Source of the DNA: Candidatus Mediterraneibacter intestinavium
GTDB taxonomy: Bacteria > Bacillota > Clostridia > Lachnospirales > Lachnospiraceae
Reading direction: 5' to 3'
Assembly (NCBI GenBank): GCA_019119205.1
Contig: DWXK01000087.1
Span: forward strand, 1 to 50,212
Length of the DNA stretch: 50,212 nt
Below are positions 15,937 through 24,737 of the stretch, piece after piece. Position 1 is the first letter of the stretch; each line of letters starts with the position of its first letter. Below the pieces are notes generated by a model that did no database searches, was not told where the DNA came from, and saw only the letters and a list, made by a program, of their open reading frames with translations. A program made the position numbers and the translations under genes.

Positions 15937-18568
15937 AGTAAGGAGAATGAAGATCGACCATCAGACAGACCCGGCAGGAGTATCGGGGATGCCTCAGTTC
16001 GGATGGGAGATCGCAAGTGACAGGAGAAACGTGGTGCAGAAGTCATACCGTCTGCAGATCGCAGGTGACAGAGCTTTTGAAAATGTGCTGTATGACAGCG
16101 GGGCTGTCGAGAGCAGGGAGTCGGCTTCTGTACGTCCGGAAGGAGATTTTCTGCGGGGAGCTGAAAAGTATTATGCCCGGGTCCAGATCAGTGACGGGAC
16201 AGAGACCAGTGCATGGAGCGGACCATCCTGCTTTATCACGGATCTGGATGAGGGAGAGTGGAAGGCGCCCTTTGTATCAGCAGAGAACGATGATACTTAT
16301 AAAGAATGCTCGAAAGGGACTTATGTACGCGGAACATTCCGGGTAAAGGGCATGGTGAGAGAAGCCTATGCTTATACGACGGCACTGGGACTTTACAATT
16401 TCTTCCTGAACGGAGAGAAAGTGGGAGAGGACGAGATGACGCCGGGCTGGACCTCCTACAGGAAGAACCTGCTGTATCAGACCTATGATGTGACCGGGCT
16501 TCTCCATGAGGGGGAAAACGCAGCGGGCGCAATGCTTGCCGCCGGATGGTACAAAGGCGTTATGGGGCTGACAAAGGCGAGAAATAATTATGGGGATCAG
16601 ACCGCATTCGCCATGCAGCTTGTGATCCGGTATGAGGATGGCAGCGAGGAAACGGTATGCACAGGCGGAGACTGGAGCGGGTGTGATTCCCCGGTAGTAT
16701 TCTCAGAGATCTATGACGGAGAGACATACGATGCCCGGCTGGAGATTCCCGGATGGGCGGAAGCGGAAACACCGGAAGGAAACTGGCACTCCGTGAAAGA
16801 AGTACCGTTTGACAAGGCAGTCCTTCACGCCCAGGCAGGAGCGCGGGTGAGGATGACAGACCGGATGCCGGCGGAGCGGATCTTCACTACACCGAAGGGA
16901 GAGACGGTCATTGATTTCGGACAGAACATGACCGGGCGCATCCATGTGACCGCAAAGGGAAAACCGGGCGATGTGATCGAACTCAGGTGTTTTGAAGTTC
17001 TGGACCATGACGGAAATGTCTATTTCGATAACCTGCGCCATGCAAAGACGACGATGAAGTATATCTTTGCAGAGGAGAAGGAAGTGACCTGGTATCCCAG
17101 ATTTACCTATATGGGATTCCGTTATGCAAAGATCATCTCCTTCCCGGGGAAACCTGAGAAAGAGGATTTTACAGCATACACACTGCATTCGGAGATGGAA
17201 CGTACCGGTGATATCCAGACGTCGGATCCGCTCCTGAACCAGCTCCATCACAACATCCTCTGGGGAATGAAAGGCAACTTCCTGGACGTCCCCACGGACT
17301 GCCCGCAGAGAGATGAGAGACTGGGATGGACAGCGGACGCCCAGATCTTCAGCAGGACCGCTTCCTATCTGATGGATACGGATACGTTCTTTACCAAATG
17401 GCTCCGGGATCTGGCGAAAGATCAGCGAAAAGACGGCGGCGTGCCGCACGTCATCCCGAATATCGAGGAGGGCAGGGAGGAAGGAAACTGGCTCTTAAGC
17501 CAGAGCCCGCACTCTGCGGCTGCATGGGCGGATGCCGCTGTCATCATCCCCTGGAACATGTATCTGATGTACGGGGACAAAGATGTCCTGCGGCAGCAGT
17601 ATGACAGTATGAAAGGCTGGATCGATTTCATGACGGCCCACTCAAAGGACTATATGTGGACGTTCATGATGCAGCTGGGCGACTGGGTGGCTCTGGATGC
17701 GGAGGAGGGCAGCTACTTTGGCGCCACTCCGACGGACCTGATCTGCAATGCGTACTATGCTTACTCCACAGATCTTTTCGTGAAGACGGCGGAGATCCTC
17801 GGAAAGGAGGACGCCGGCAGGTACGGGGAGCTGAGAGACCACATCGTGGAGAAGTTCCAGGAGACTTATTTTGACAAAGACGGTTTCATGACAGCGCAGA
17901 CCCAGACGGCTCATATCGTCGCACTGTATTTCGGACTGACTCCAAAGAGATATATCCGTCAGACTGCACAGAGGCTGAAAGAACTGCTGGACAAAGAAGG
18001 GGGACATCTGGTGACCGGGTTCGTGGGAACACCGTACTTCTGCCTTGCGCTCAGCGGCAGCGGATGTGTGAAAGAGGCGTATGAACTGCTCCTCAAGGAG
18101 GATTTCCCATCCTGGCTGTATCAGGTGAAGATGGGAGCCACGACTGTATGGGAACACTGGGACGGTCTGAAACCCGACGGAAGCATGTGGAGTGCGGATA
18201 TGAATTCTTTCAACCATTATGCTTACGGAGCCATCGGAGAATGGATGTACCGTGTCATGGCCGGACTCGAGGCGGACGAGAAAGAGCCGGGATTCCGGCA
18301 CGCGGTCTATTACCCCAGGATCGGCGGAGGATTAGGCTTTGTGAAAGGAAGATACCATTCTGTCTATGGAGAGCATCAGATTGAGTGGCGGACAGATGAT
18401 GACTGTGTTACAATGGCGGTATGCGTTCCGCCGAACACGACCGCAACGGTCCGGCTGGACGGCGCAAAAGAGGTGATCGAAGCAGACGGTCTCAGCTTTA
18501 AGAACGCGGAGGGGTACATGGAGGCAGAGGCAGGATCCGGCTGCTATACCATAAGATTTGTCAGATAG
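15929..18568 (+). CDS. GH78 alpha-L-rhamnosidase
   Basis: 879 residues from the ATG at 15929, with GGAGGAG just upstream. Bacterial GH78 layout: N-terminal fibronectin-like and jelly-roll domains (about 1-340), an (alpha/alpha)6 catalytic barrel and a C-terminal beta-sandwich. Family motifs are CPQRDERLGWTADA near residue 460, containing the general-acid glutamate region, and TTVWEHWDG near residue 738, containing the second catalytic glutamate. It releases terminal alpha-L-rhamnose from pectic fragments or plant rhamnosides. No signal peptide, so cytoplasmic. It is the last enzyme gene before the sensor kinase. Confidence 0.93.
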   Translation: MLEVRRMKIDHQTDPAGVSGMPQFGWEIASDRRNVVQKSYRLQIAGDRAFENVLYDSGAVESRESASVRPEGDFLRGAEKYYARVQISDGTETSAWSGPSCFITDLDEGEWKAPFVSAENDDTYKECSKGTYVRGTFRVKGMVREAYAYTTALGLYNFFLNGEKVGEDEMTPGWTSYRKNLLYQTYDVTGLLHEGENAAGAMLAAGWYKGVMGLTKARNNYGDQTAFAMQLVIRYEDGSEETVCTGGDWSGCDSPVVFSEIYDGETYDARLEIPGWAEAETPEGNWHSVKEVPFDKAVLHAQAGARVRMTDRMPAERIFTTPKGETVIDFGQNMTGRIHVTAKGKPGDVIELRCFEVLDHDGNVYFDNLRHAKTTMKYIFAEEKEVTWYPRFTYMGFRYAKIISFPGKPEKEDFTAYTLHSEMERTGDIQTSDPLLNQLHHNILWGMKGNFLDVPTDCPQRDERLGWTADAQIFSRTASYLMDTDTFFTKWLRDLAKDQRKDGGVPHVIPNIEEGREEGNWLLSQSPHSAAAWADAAVIIPWNMYLMYGDKDVLRQQYDSMKGWIDFMTAHSKDYMWTFMMQLGDWVALDAEEGSYFGATPTDLICNAYYAYSTDLFVKTAEILGKEDAGRYGELRDHIVEKFQETYFDKDGFMTAQTQTAHIVALYFGLTPKRYIRQTAQRLKELLDKEGGHLVTGFVGTPYFCLALSGSGCVKEAYELLLKEDFPSWLYQVKMGATTVWEHWDGLKPDGSMWSADMNSFNHYAYGAIGEWMYRVMAGLEADEKEPGFRHAVYYPRIGGGLGFVKGRYHSVYGEHQIEWRTDDDCVTMAVCVPPNTTATVRLDGAKEVIEADGLSFKNAEGYMEAEAGSGCYTIRFVR

Positions 18569-18650
18569 TGGCATGCCGGTGCCGCGGGAAGCAAAAAGCG
18601 CGGGAAACTGCGGGTTTCTGACGCGAGTGAAAAAAGAGAGGAGTGCATGG

Positions 18651-20402
18651 ATGAGAAAAGAGAGATTTGCAAGGTTGAAAAACTGGTGGAAAAGATACAC
18701 GATCCGGGAACAGATCTTCCTGTCCATGCTCTTCTTTACGATATTTTCCCTTGCGGTCCTGGGACTGATCGCCTATTACACGAATAAATTTTCCATGGAG
18801 CAGAATTACCAGGTGTCCCATGAGACAACGCTGCAGAATTCCAGCCGCGTTATGGATCTGGTCATGGAACCCATTGTGGATAACAGCCGATCGATCCTGC
18901 AGAACAAGGAATTGGAAGAACTGCTGGGAGGCGGGCTTGAGTATAGCGGGATTGAATTTACACTTGCAGATCAGAGAAGGCTGGATAATGTGCTGGAGAC
19001 GGTCACCAGACAGGAAAAATCTATCAACAGTATTGCCCTGATGGATTTTTACGGACATTATTATCTCATGAGTAATACGAGCAGCGGGACATACAGCTTT
19101 TATAACTATTACAGAGAGCATGATTTCCGTGAAGAGGAATGGTATACCAAAACAGAGGATGCGATGGGAAAGGAAGTGTTCTGGGGCAGGGGGATTCTTG
19201 GCGGCTGGGACCAGGACGGTATTGTCTGTTTCTCAAAGCTTCTCAACGACACATCCACCGGTGAGCCGATCGGATGTATGGTGGTGAACTTAAGCAGAGA
19301 GATGTTCCGCACGATGATCGTCAAAGGAGACGAAGGTTATAAGACCAGCATGTATATGATCGTGGACAGAGATGACAGAGATACTCTGGTGTTCAGTGAC
19401 AGCGATGAAGATGAACTCAGAAGAGTGTTGAACGCCTATACAGGGAAAGCGGAAAACGGAAATTATATCTTTTCTTCAACAGAAAATCAGCTGACAGGCT
19501 GGAGCATGGTAAATGCAGTGGAGAAAGACGAACTTAATATCACCAGTGAAAACCTGAGAAATATAGTTGTTGTCTGGGGTGTGGTACTCGGTGGTCTCTG
19601 CTTTATCATGGCAAGGATCATATCACGGAATATCACGAACCCTTTAAAGCAGCTCGAGAGGACGATCAGCAGCGTAGGCGAGGGAGAAAGAAATATCACG
19701 GAAGAGTTTGATGACAGTGAAGTAGGAAGGATCGGAAACAAGTTCAAGGAAATGGTGAATACGAATCTGGAACTTTCCGAGCGGCTGATGGCATCCAAAC
19801 TCAATGAGCGGGAAGCGGAACTACTTCTCCTCCAGTCTCAGATCAATCCCCATTTTCTCTATAATACACTGGACTCTATCTACTGCCTTGCGATCATACA
19901 CGGGGACGACCAGATCGCGGAGATGATACTGGCTCTGTCCGAGAACTTTAAGCTTTCTCTGAATAACGGAGAAAAATATATGACCGTACTGGATTCGATC
20001 CGGAGGGTGGAAGATTATATGAAACTGCAGAATATCAGGTATAATGACCGTTTTACTCTGTATGTTGACGCGAAGAGGGATGTGCTGCAGTGCAGGATCA
20101 TTTCATTTATACTGCAGCCTTTTGTGGAGAATGCTATGTATCACGGCCTGGAGCCGAAGATGGGAAAGGGAAAGATCTGCATCACTGCGCGCAAAGAAGG
20201 AACAAAGATCGTGATCGAGATCTCAGACGACGGAGTGGGCGTCGCTGATATGAGCCGCCTGGAAAACGGATATGGGATCCGAAATGTAAAAGAGAGGATC
20301 AGGCTGAATTATGGGGAAAACTATGGAGTGGACATAAAGAGCGAAGTGGGAAAAGGGACAACGGTGCGGATCGTAGTCCCTGAAAGACCAGGGAGGATAT
20401 AG
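18651..20402 (+). CDS. YesM-type sensor histidine kinase
   Basis: 583 residues from the ATG at 18651, chosen over a non-ATG start further up because GAGAGGAG precedes it and the protein then begins with a basic N-terminus before membrane segment 1 (about residues 19-42). An extracellular sensor region follows, then membrane segment 2 (about 302-322), a HAMP domain, and a His_kinase domain with the phospho-accepting H401 in INPHFLYNTLD. The HATPase_c domain contains SDDGVGV and GYGIRNVKER. YesM kinases sense imported or extracellular glycans and phosphorylate the YesN-type regulator, here encoded next. Confidence 0.93.
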   Translation: MRKERFARLKNWWKRYTIREQIFLSMLFFTIFSLAVLGLIAYYTNKFSMEQNYQVSHETTLQNSSRVMDLVMEPIVDNSRSILQNKELEELLGGGLEYSGIEFTLADQRRLDNVLETVTRQEKSINSIALMDFYGHYYLMSNTSSGTYSFYNYYREHDFREEEWYTKTEDAMGKEVFWGRGILGGWDQDGIVCFSKLLNDTSTGEPIGCMVVNLSREMFRTMIVKGDEGYKTSMYMIVDRDDRDTLVFSDSDEDELRRVLNAYTGKAENGNYIFSSTENQLTGWSMVNAVEKDELNITSENLRNIVVVWGVVLGGLCFIMARIISRNITNPLKQLERTISSVGEGERNITEEFDDSEVGRIGNKFKEMVNTNLELSERLMASKLNEREAELLLLQSQINPHFLYNTLDSIYCLAIIHGDDQIAEMILALSENFKLSLNNGEKYMTVLDSIRRVEDYMKLQNIRYNDRFTLYVDAKRDVLQCRIISFILQPFVENAMYHGLEPKMGKGKICITARKEGTKIVIEISDDGVGVADMSRLENGYGIRNVKERIRLNYGENYGVDIKSEVGKGTTVRIVVPERPGRI

Positions 20403-20403
20403 G

Positions 20404-21495
20404 ATGTACCGTTTGATAGTGATAGATGATGAATATATCGTTGTTGAGGGAATCAAGGCGATGATCGGCAGGCAGAAGCTTGATTATGAGGTTGTGGGAT
20501 GGGCGTATGACGGGATCCACGGACTTGATATCATCGGGAAATACAAGCCTGATCTTGTGATCACGGATATCCGGATACCGGGGATGGACGGTCTGTCTAT
20601 GATAGAGGCGGCCAAAGAGGTCTGTCCGGACACTGCGTTTGTCGTGATCAGCGGATATACAGAATTTGAATATGCGCAGAAGGCGCTGCGGCTCGGTGTG
20701 ATGGGATATATCGACAAACCGATCAGCATGGAAAAACTCAACACCGTTCTGGAAACTGTGGAAAAGTCCTGCTTCCAGGCAAGGCGCGAGAAGAATGAGT
20801 ACGAAGAGAACAGGAGAAGGCAGGAGAAGATCAGCCAGATCCTGGAGGAGTGCATCCGGGGGATGCTGGATGAAGATATAGAGAAGTTCTACCGCTGCAC
20901 GAAAGACATCTTTACGGAGGTGGAACTGCTCTACCCGGATGAGCAGGAGCTGAGGCGCGAGGTATATAAATATCTGTGCATGCTGTGCGACATCCTTCAG
21001 GAGAACAGAAAGGATATCCCCCGGGATGAACTGGTATCGTTCCACGAGATGGAAAAATGCCAGGGGAGAGAGCAGATCAAAAACTACGCCCAGCGGATCG
21101 TGTCGGATATCGGGAAATATCTGGAGGCGGAAAAGACCGGGAGCAGACACGGGACGATCCTGGAGCTGCTCGCCTATATCGAGCAGCACTATAACGAGGA
21201 CATCGGGCTGAACGAGCTTGCCGATATGGTACAGATGAGCCCGGCGTACTTAAGCGTACTCTTTAAGAGCGAGGTGGGAATGTCCTACGTCAAATATCTG
21301 ACGAACCTGCGGATGAACCGCGCAAAAGAATTTTTGAAAGAAGGCAGGAAGGTGTATGAAGTGAGCGAGCTGGTCGGGTATCATCATTACAGGTACTTCA
21401 GCGACACATTCAAGAAATATGTGGGGATGACACCGAAAGCGTATACGACAAAAGCGTGGAGCAAGACAGATAAAGAAGATAAAGAGAATCCGTGA
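20404..21495 (+). CDS. YesN-type response regulator with AraC DNA-binding domain
   Basis: 363 residues. Receiver domain (about 1-120) with acidic pocket IDDE and phospho-acceptor D55 in VITDIRIPG, a middle helical region, and a C-terminal AraC/XylS double helix-turn-helix (about 255-355) with NELADMVQMSPAYLSVLFK and VSELVGYHHYRYFSDTFKKY. The start is one base after the kinase stop. It most likely activates the upstream importer and hydrolase operon when the target glycan is sensed. Confidence 0.93.
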   Translation: MYRLIVIDDEYIVVEGIKAMIGRQKLDYEVVGWAYDGIHGLDIIGKYKPDLVITDIRIPGMDGLSMIEAAKEVCPDTAFVVISGYTEFEYAQKALRLGVMGYIDKPISMEKLNTVLETVEKSCFQARREKNEYEENRRRQEKISQILEECIRGMLDEDIEKFYRCTKDIFTEVELLYPDEQELRREVYKYLCMLCDILQENRKDIPRDELVSFHEMEKCQGREQIKNYAQRIVSDIGKYLEAEKTGSRHGTILELLAYIEQHYNEDIGLNELADMVQMSPAYLSVLFKSEVGMSYVKYLTNLRMNRAKEFLKEGRKVYEVSELVGYHHYRYFSDTFKKYVGMTPKAYTTKAWSKTDKEDKENP

Positions 21496-21583
21496 ATTGA
21501 AAAGTTGTTTGTTTTTTCACTAAATGATATCTCTGTACCCGTTTCCCTTGCTTTTAAAGTTCTCAGGTGCTATGATAACATCT

Positions 21584-22104
21584 CATCAAAATCCCGGACA
21601 GATCAGATTTCTTATAGTTTCAAAGTCCGGCTTGACGCTTCTCTGAAGAAAGAAATCCTGATAAAGGATTATCTCCCGAATTATAAGATCAATCTGCTGG
21701 ATGCGGGCAGCGTGGAGGATGTGAGCCGTTTCCGGACGGATTTACAAAAGGTGTTCGGCATGTTAAAATACAGAGGAGAGAAAGAAAAACTGCAGAGATA
21801 TATGCAGGAGAACAGAGACTATTTCGGACAGGTCGATGTGGAGACGTATCAGGCTCTGGGCGCGTTCCTGTATTCGGGGAAGAAATTAAAAGAGGTTGTG
21901 GATTCCGGAGAGGAGGAACAGATTGATATGTGCAAGGCATTGGATGACATTTATGCGGATGGTGTAAGAGATGAAAAATTTTTCATTATTACGAGGATGA
22001 TAAAAGAAGGCATGGCTGCTTCGGTGATCAGGAAGTGTACGGAGGCGACGGACCAGGAGATCGAGCAGGCAAGGAATGAGATGAAAATTGAGCGTCAGGA
22101 TTGA
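21584..22104 (+). pseudogene. Rpn-family remnant with internal deletion
   Basis: The frame continues to TGA at 22102-22104 and encodes the Rpn C-terminal region (NYKINLLDAG, FGMLKYRGEKE, ENRDYFGQ, DMCKALDDIYADG). The whole N-terminal nuclease domain is missing. The 5' part at 21584-21630 instead matches the leader upstream of the complete gene (542-589), so about 650-700 bases between leader and C-terminal part appear deleted. A longer open frame runs from 21505 but has no recognisable N-terminal domain or good ribosome site. Its hinge is the shortest of the three copies. It could still produce a C-terminal fragment. Confidence 0.7.
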
Positions 22105-22129
22105 CATCCGACAAATTTCGCGGTATCCT
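22101..22129 (+). promoter_or_regulatory. Promoter of the TPP-riboswitch/thiT transcript
   Basis: TTGACA (22101-22106), a 17-base spacer and TATCCT (22124-22129). The -35 overlaps the stop codon of the Rpn remnant. Predicted start about 22136, just upstream of the riboswitch. Confidence 0.65.
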
Positions 22130-22162
22130 TCTAAAGGACATAAAAATTGAATAAGATTGATG

Positions 22163-22247
22163 ACAAGGGGAGCTTGTATTACAGGCTGAGAGGAAGTTGC
22201 GAACTTCGACCCACAACCTGATCTGGGTAATGCCAGCGTAGGGATGC
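22163..22247 (+). promoter_or_regulatory. TPP riboswitch (THI element)
   Basis: Conserved TPP-aptamer core in correct order: GGGGAGC, ACAGGCTGAGAGG, a variable P3 hairpin (AGTTGCGAACTT), CGACCC, AACCTGATCTGGGTAATGCC and AGCGTAGGGA. It controls the thiamine transporter gene that starts 65 bases later. After the aptamer, CTCAA and TTGAG (22252-22270 region) followed by a T-rich stretch may form a weak terminator as the expression platform. Confidence 0.95.
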
Positions 22248-22312
22248 GTTCTCAATGTGTGTTTTTTGAGCCCTTTTTGTTTTCAGTCTTGAAGATAAGG
22301 AGGGTTTTTATT

Positions 22313-22978
22313 ATGTTCAGTTTTCTTGTAAATGCAGATGGCGGACTGACGACTGCCGGATATGCTGTGTGTATCGTGATCGGCGTGGCGCTTTTTATCG
22401 CTGCCCTTGTTTTTGCGGGGAAGGTCTCGGAAAAGAAACGGATGGGGACCAAACAGCTTGTGTTCTGTGCGATGGCTATGGCGCTTGCGTTCATCACATC
22501 CTACATCAAGATCTTTAACATGCCCTGGGGCGGGAGCGTGACGCTGTGCAGCATGCTCTTTATCGTCCTTGTAGGCAATTGGTACGGACCGAAGACCGGA
22601 GTCCTCGTGGGACTGGTGTACGGGATCCTGCAGTTTATCCAGGAACCCTATGTGCTTTCCTTCTTCCAGGTGTGCTGCGACTACATCCTGGCGTTCGCCG
22701 CTCTGGGCGTGGCGGGATTTTTTGCAAAGAGCAAGAACGGTCTGATCAAAGGCTATATCGTCGCTGTGATCGCCCGGGGAGCGTTCCATGCGCTGGGAGG
22801 CTACCTCTACTGGATGGACTATATGCCGGAGAACTTCCCGAAGGCGCTCTCCAGTGTGTACCCGATCCTGTACAACTACAGCTATCTGCTGGCAGAGGGC
22901 GTGATCACAGTGATCATCATCTGCATCCCGGCAGTGGCGAAAGGGCTGAACCGGGTGAAGAGGATCGCGCTGGAGTAA
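22313..22978 (+). CDS. thiT: Energy-coupled thiamine transporter ThiT (ECF S component)
   Basis: 221 residues from the ATG at 22313, preceded by AAGGAGG. About six membrane helices. The family's thiamine-binding signature is visible near residues 67-75 as MPWGGSVTL, with further motifs GPKTGVLVGLVYG and an aromatic segment YLYWMDYMPENFPKAL near 162-178. ThiT binds thiamine and docks on the shared ECF module (EcfA, EcfA', EcfT), which is not in this window. The TPP riboswitch directly upstream confirms the assignment. The N-terminal extension with an extra membrane helix is longer than in ThiT of Lactococcus. Confidence 0.95.
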   Translation: MFSFLVNADGGLTTAGYAVCIVIGVALFIAALVFAGKVSEKKRMGTKQLVFCAMAMALAFITSYIKIFNMPWGGSVTLCSMLFIVLVGNWYGPKTGVLVGLVYGILQFIQEPYVLSFFQVCCDYILAFAALGVAGFFAKSKNGLIKGYIVAVIARGAFHALGGYLYWMDYMPENFPKALSSVYPILYNYSYLLAEGVITVIIICIPAVAKGLNRVKRIALE

Positions 22979-23080
22979 AAATATCATAGAGCGGATGAAA
23001 TGCCGGAGAAGTGCTGATATCAGGTTCCGTGTGAACAGGAACTATATCATCACTCCTCCGGTTTCGTATTTTCAGCGTAC

Positions 23081-23109
23081 TTTACACTGGAAAGCCAGCA
23101 TGATAAAAT
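23081..23109 (+). promoter_or_regulatory. Promoter of the HipA-like kinase gene
   Basis: TTTACA (23081-23086), a 17-base spacer and TAAAAT (23104-23109). Predicted start near 23116 gives a leader of about 17 nt, barely enough for the ribosome site. The kinase pair is therefore probably transcribed separately from thiT. Confidence 0.55.
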
Positions 23110-23132
23110 ACGGGGAAAAGGAGGTTGTTCTC

Positions 23133-24383
23133 ATGAAAGATCACACGGTCCGGGAGTGGATGTACGAGAGAAGTCCGGAGCCTCAGTCCGGATTTTATGT
23201 ACTAAAGCATAAAGACAAAGATGTTGCGATGATCCAGATGGATACCTTTACCGGCAGACTGGAATATGTTCTGGCGGTCTATCTGCCAGAGGAACTTCCT
23301 GTCGGATGCAGAGCAGATGGTAAGAGCCTCTCAAATTGGTGGAGCCTGCGTGCGATCCCGGATTCGAGGAAAGACCTGCGTCAGGTCCTGAGCAGGACAG
23401 GGGTGGAGACAAGTCAGGCACTTCTGCTCCGTTCCTACGGACTGAGCCTCACAGATCATTACTGGGTACAGCCGATCGACAGAGAACTGTACTGGAAGGA
23501 CCTGAATTTCTTTGAAAATGATTTTTCCGAAGAACTGGGGAATCTTCTGACCGATTCAGAGGAAGATGTAAGAGAAGATGTGGAATTGTTACGGGTTTCT
23601 CCATCTGCATCCGTAAATGGAGACATGAAGAAGAAATGGATCATAAGAGATGGAGTGCGGAGCCTTCTGAAGGTAAATACAAATCATTATGGGCAGCAGG
23701 CGGTAAATGAAGTGATCGCAGGCAGGATGCACGAGCGGCTTGGATGGAAGGACCATGTTCCCTACAGAGTGGAAAAGATCAGGATCGGAGGGCATGATCA
23801 TCCCTGTTCTATAAGCCCTCTGTTTACTTCAGAGACAAAAGAATTTGTCCCGGCATATCAGCTTCTGATGGATCATAAAATACCAAATGAGAGCTCTCTC
23901 TATGAATCGCTGGTGCTGATGGCTGTCGAAATGGGGATGGAAGAAGAAAAAGTCCGCCGTCAGCTGGAATATATGATCATGACTGACTTTATCCTGTCAA
24001 ATACGGACCGGCATCTGAATAACATGGGATTTCTCTACGATCCAGAGCACCGTCGGTTCACGGATATGGCGCCAATCTTTGATACGGGGAATGCACTCTT
24101 TTATGATCGGGCGGTGATCCCTCATAAGGAAAATCTCCTGGATATCAATGTCAATTCTTTTTGCAAACGAGAGGCAGATATGCTCCGTTATGTAAAAAAG
24201 CCCATCCTGGATGTGGAAAAGCTTACGGATTTCCCGGAGGAAGCGGAAAGCCTTCTCCGGCAGTACACAGATATGCCTGGCGGGCGTGCCGGCGAGATCG
24301 CAGAAACGATCAGGGAGAAGACTGCATATCTCAGCCTGTTTCTGAATGGAAAGAAGATATGGAAAAAGGAGCAGTATTGGTGA
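23133..24383 (+). CDS. HipA-like protein kinase (HipA C-terminal fold)
   Basis: 416 residues from the ATG at 23133, preceded by AAAAGGAGG; an upstream in-frame ATG at 22995 lacks a site. The C-terminal kinase domain has the HipA/CtkA catalytic loop SNTDRHLNNMGF (catalytic D near residue 291) and the metal-binding loop APIFDTGNALFY (D near 317). The first 170 residues are a family-specific N-terminal region (ALLLRSYGLSLTDHYWVQP, LYWKDLNFFENDFS) seen in many uncharacterised Clostridia HipA-like proteins. HipA toxins phosphorylate translation or other targets and are held by a HipB partner encoded upstream. No HipB-like DNA-binding gene is adjacent here; instead a small gene overlaps the 3' end. 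Target unknown. Confidence 0.8.
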   Translation: MKDHTVREWMYERSPEPQSGFYVLKHKDKDVAMIQMDTFTGRLEYVLAVYLPEELPVGCRADGKSLSNWWSLRAIPDSRKDLRQVLSRTGVETSQALLLRSYGLSLTDHYWVQPIDRELYWKDLNFFENDFSEELGNLLTDSEEDVREDVELLRVSPSASVNGDMKKKWIIRDGVRSLLKVNTNHYGQQAVNEVIAGRMHERLGWKDHVPYRVEKIRIGGHDHPCSISPLFTSETKEFVPAYQLLMDHKIPNESSLYESLVLMAVEMGMEEEKVRRQLEYMIMTDFILSNTDRHLNNMGFLYDPEHRRFTDMAPIFDTGNALFYDRAVIPHKENLLDINVNSFCKREADMLRYVKKPILDVEKLTDFPEEAESLLRQYTDMPGGRAGEIAETIREKTAYLSLFLNGKKIWKKEQYW

Positions 24384-24664
24384 TGGGAGAGAAAAAGAAG
24401 ATCGCGATGAGACGGGAGGGCAGCAAACTATTTATAGGAGAAGATCCTCAGCTTATCGTAAACCTGGAGACTCAGGAAAATCACATTAAAACAGGGGAAC
24501 GGCTGCTCACATATCACCGGAGGGTCGGACTTAGTCCGGATCTGCTCGCAGGAAAGCGGCCGAATGTCCTGGAGACGGCGGTGGAAGCTTATTATATGCA
24601 GGCATGCCGGACAGCAGAAGGGATTCTGGCGGCAGAAGCATACCGGGAGAGAGGAAAACGCTGA
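24383..24664 (+). CDS. Small protein overlapping the HipA-like gene (unknown function)
   Basis: 93 residues from the ATG at 24383, which shares one base with the kinase stop (TGATG) and has AAAAAGGAG about 12 bases ahead; an in-frame ATG at 24359 is an alternative. The protein is charged and soluble: a basic start (MGEKKKIAMRREG), a middle segment GEDPQLIVNLETQEN and a helical C-terminal part rich in Ala and Glu. No helix-turn-helix or known domain is recognisable. Coupled translation with the kinase suggests a functional partner, possibly an antitoxin or substrate. Confidence 0.7.
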   Translation: MGEKKKIAMRREGSKLFIGEDPQLIVNLETQENHIKTGERLLTYHRRVGLSPDLLAGKRPNVLETAVEAYYMQACRTAEGILAAEAYRERGKR

Positions 24665-24698
24665 ATGGGAATGATAGAGAAAAAGAAAGTGGATTAAG

Positions 24699-24737
24699 AA
24701 ACGAGGGTACCCTGTTCTACAGAGCATCCTCGTTTTT
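24699..24737. terminator. Bidirectional terminator between the kinase pair and the sensor kinase gene
   Basis: AAACGAGG (24699-24706) pairs with CCTCGTTT (24728-24735), with T-run 24733-24737 on the plus strand. It overlaps the last codons of the minus-strand sensor kinase gene. Confidence 0.7.
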
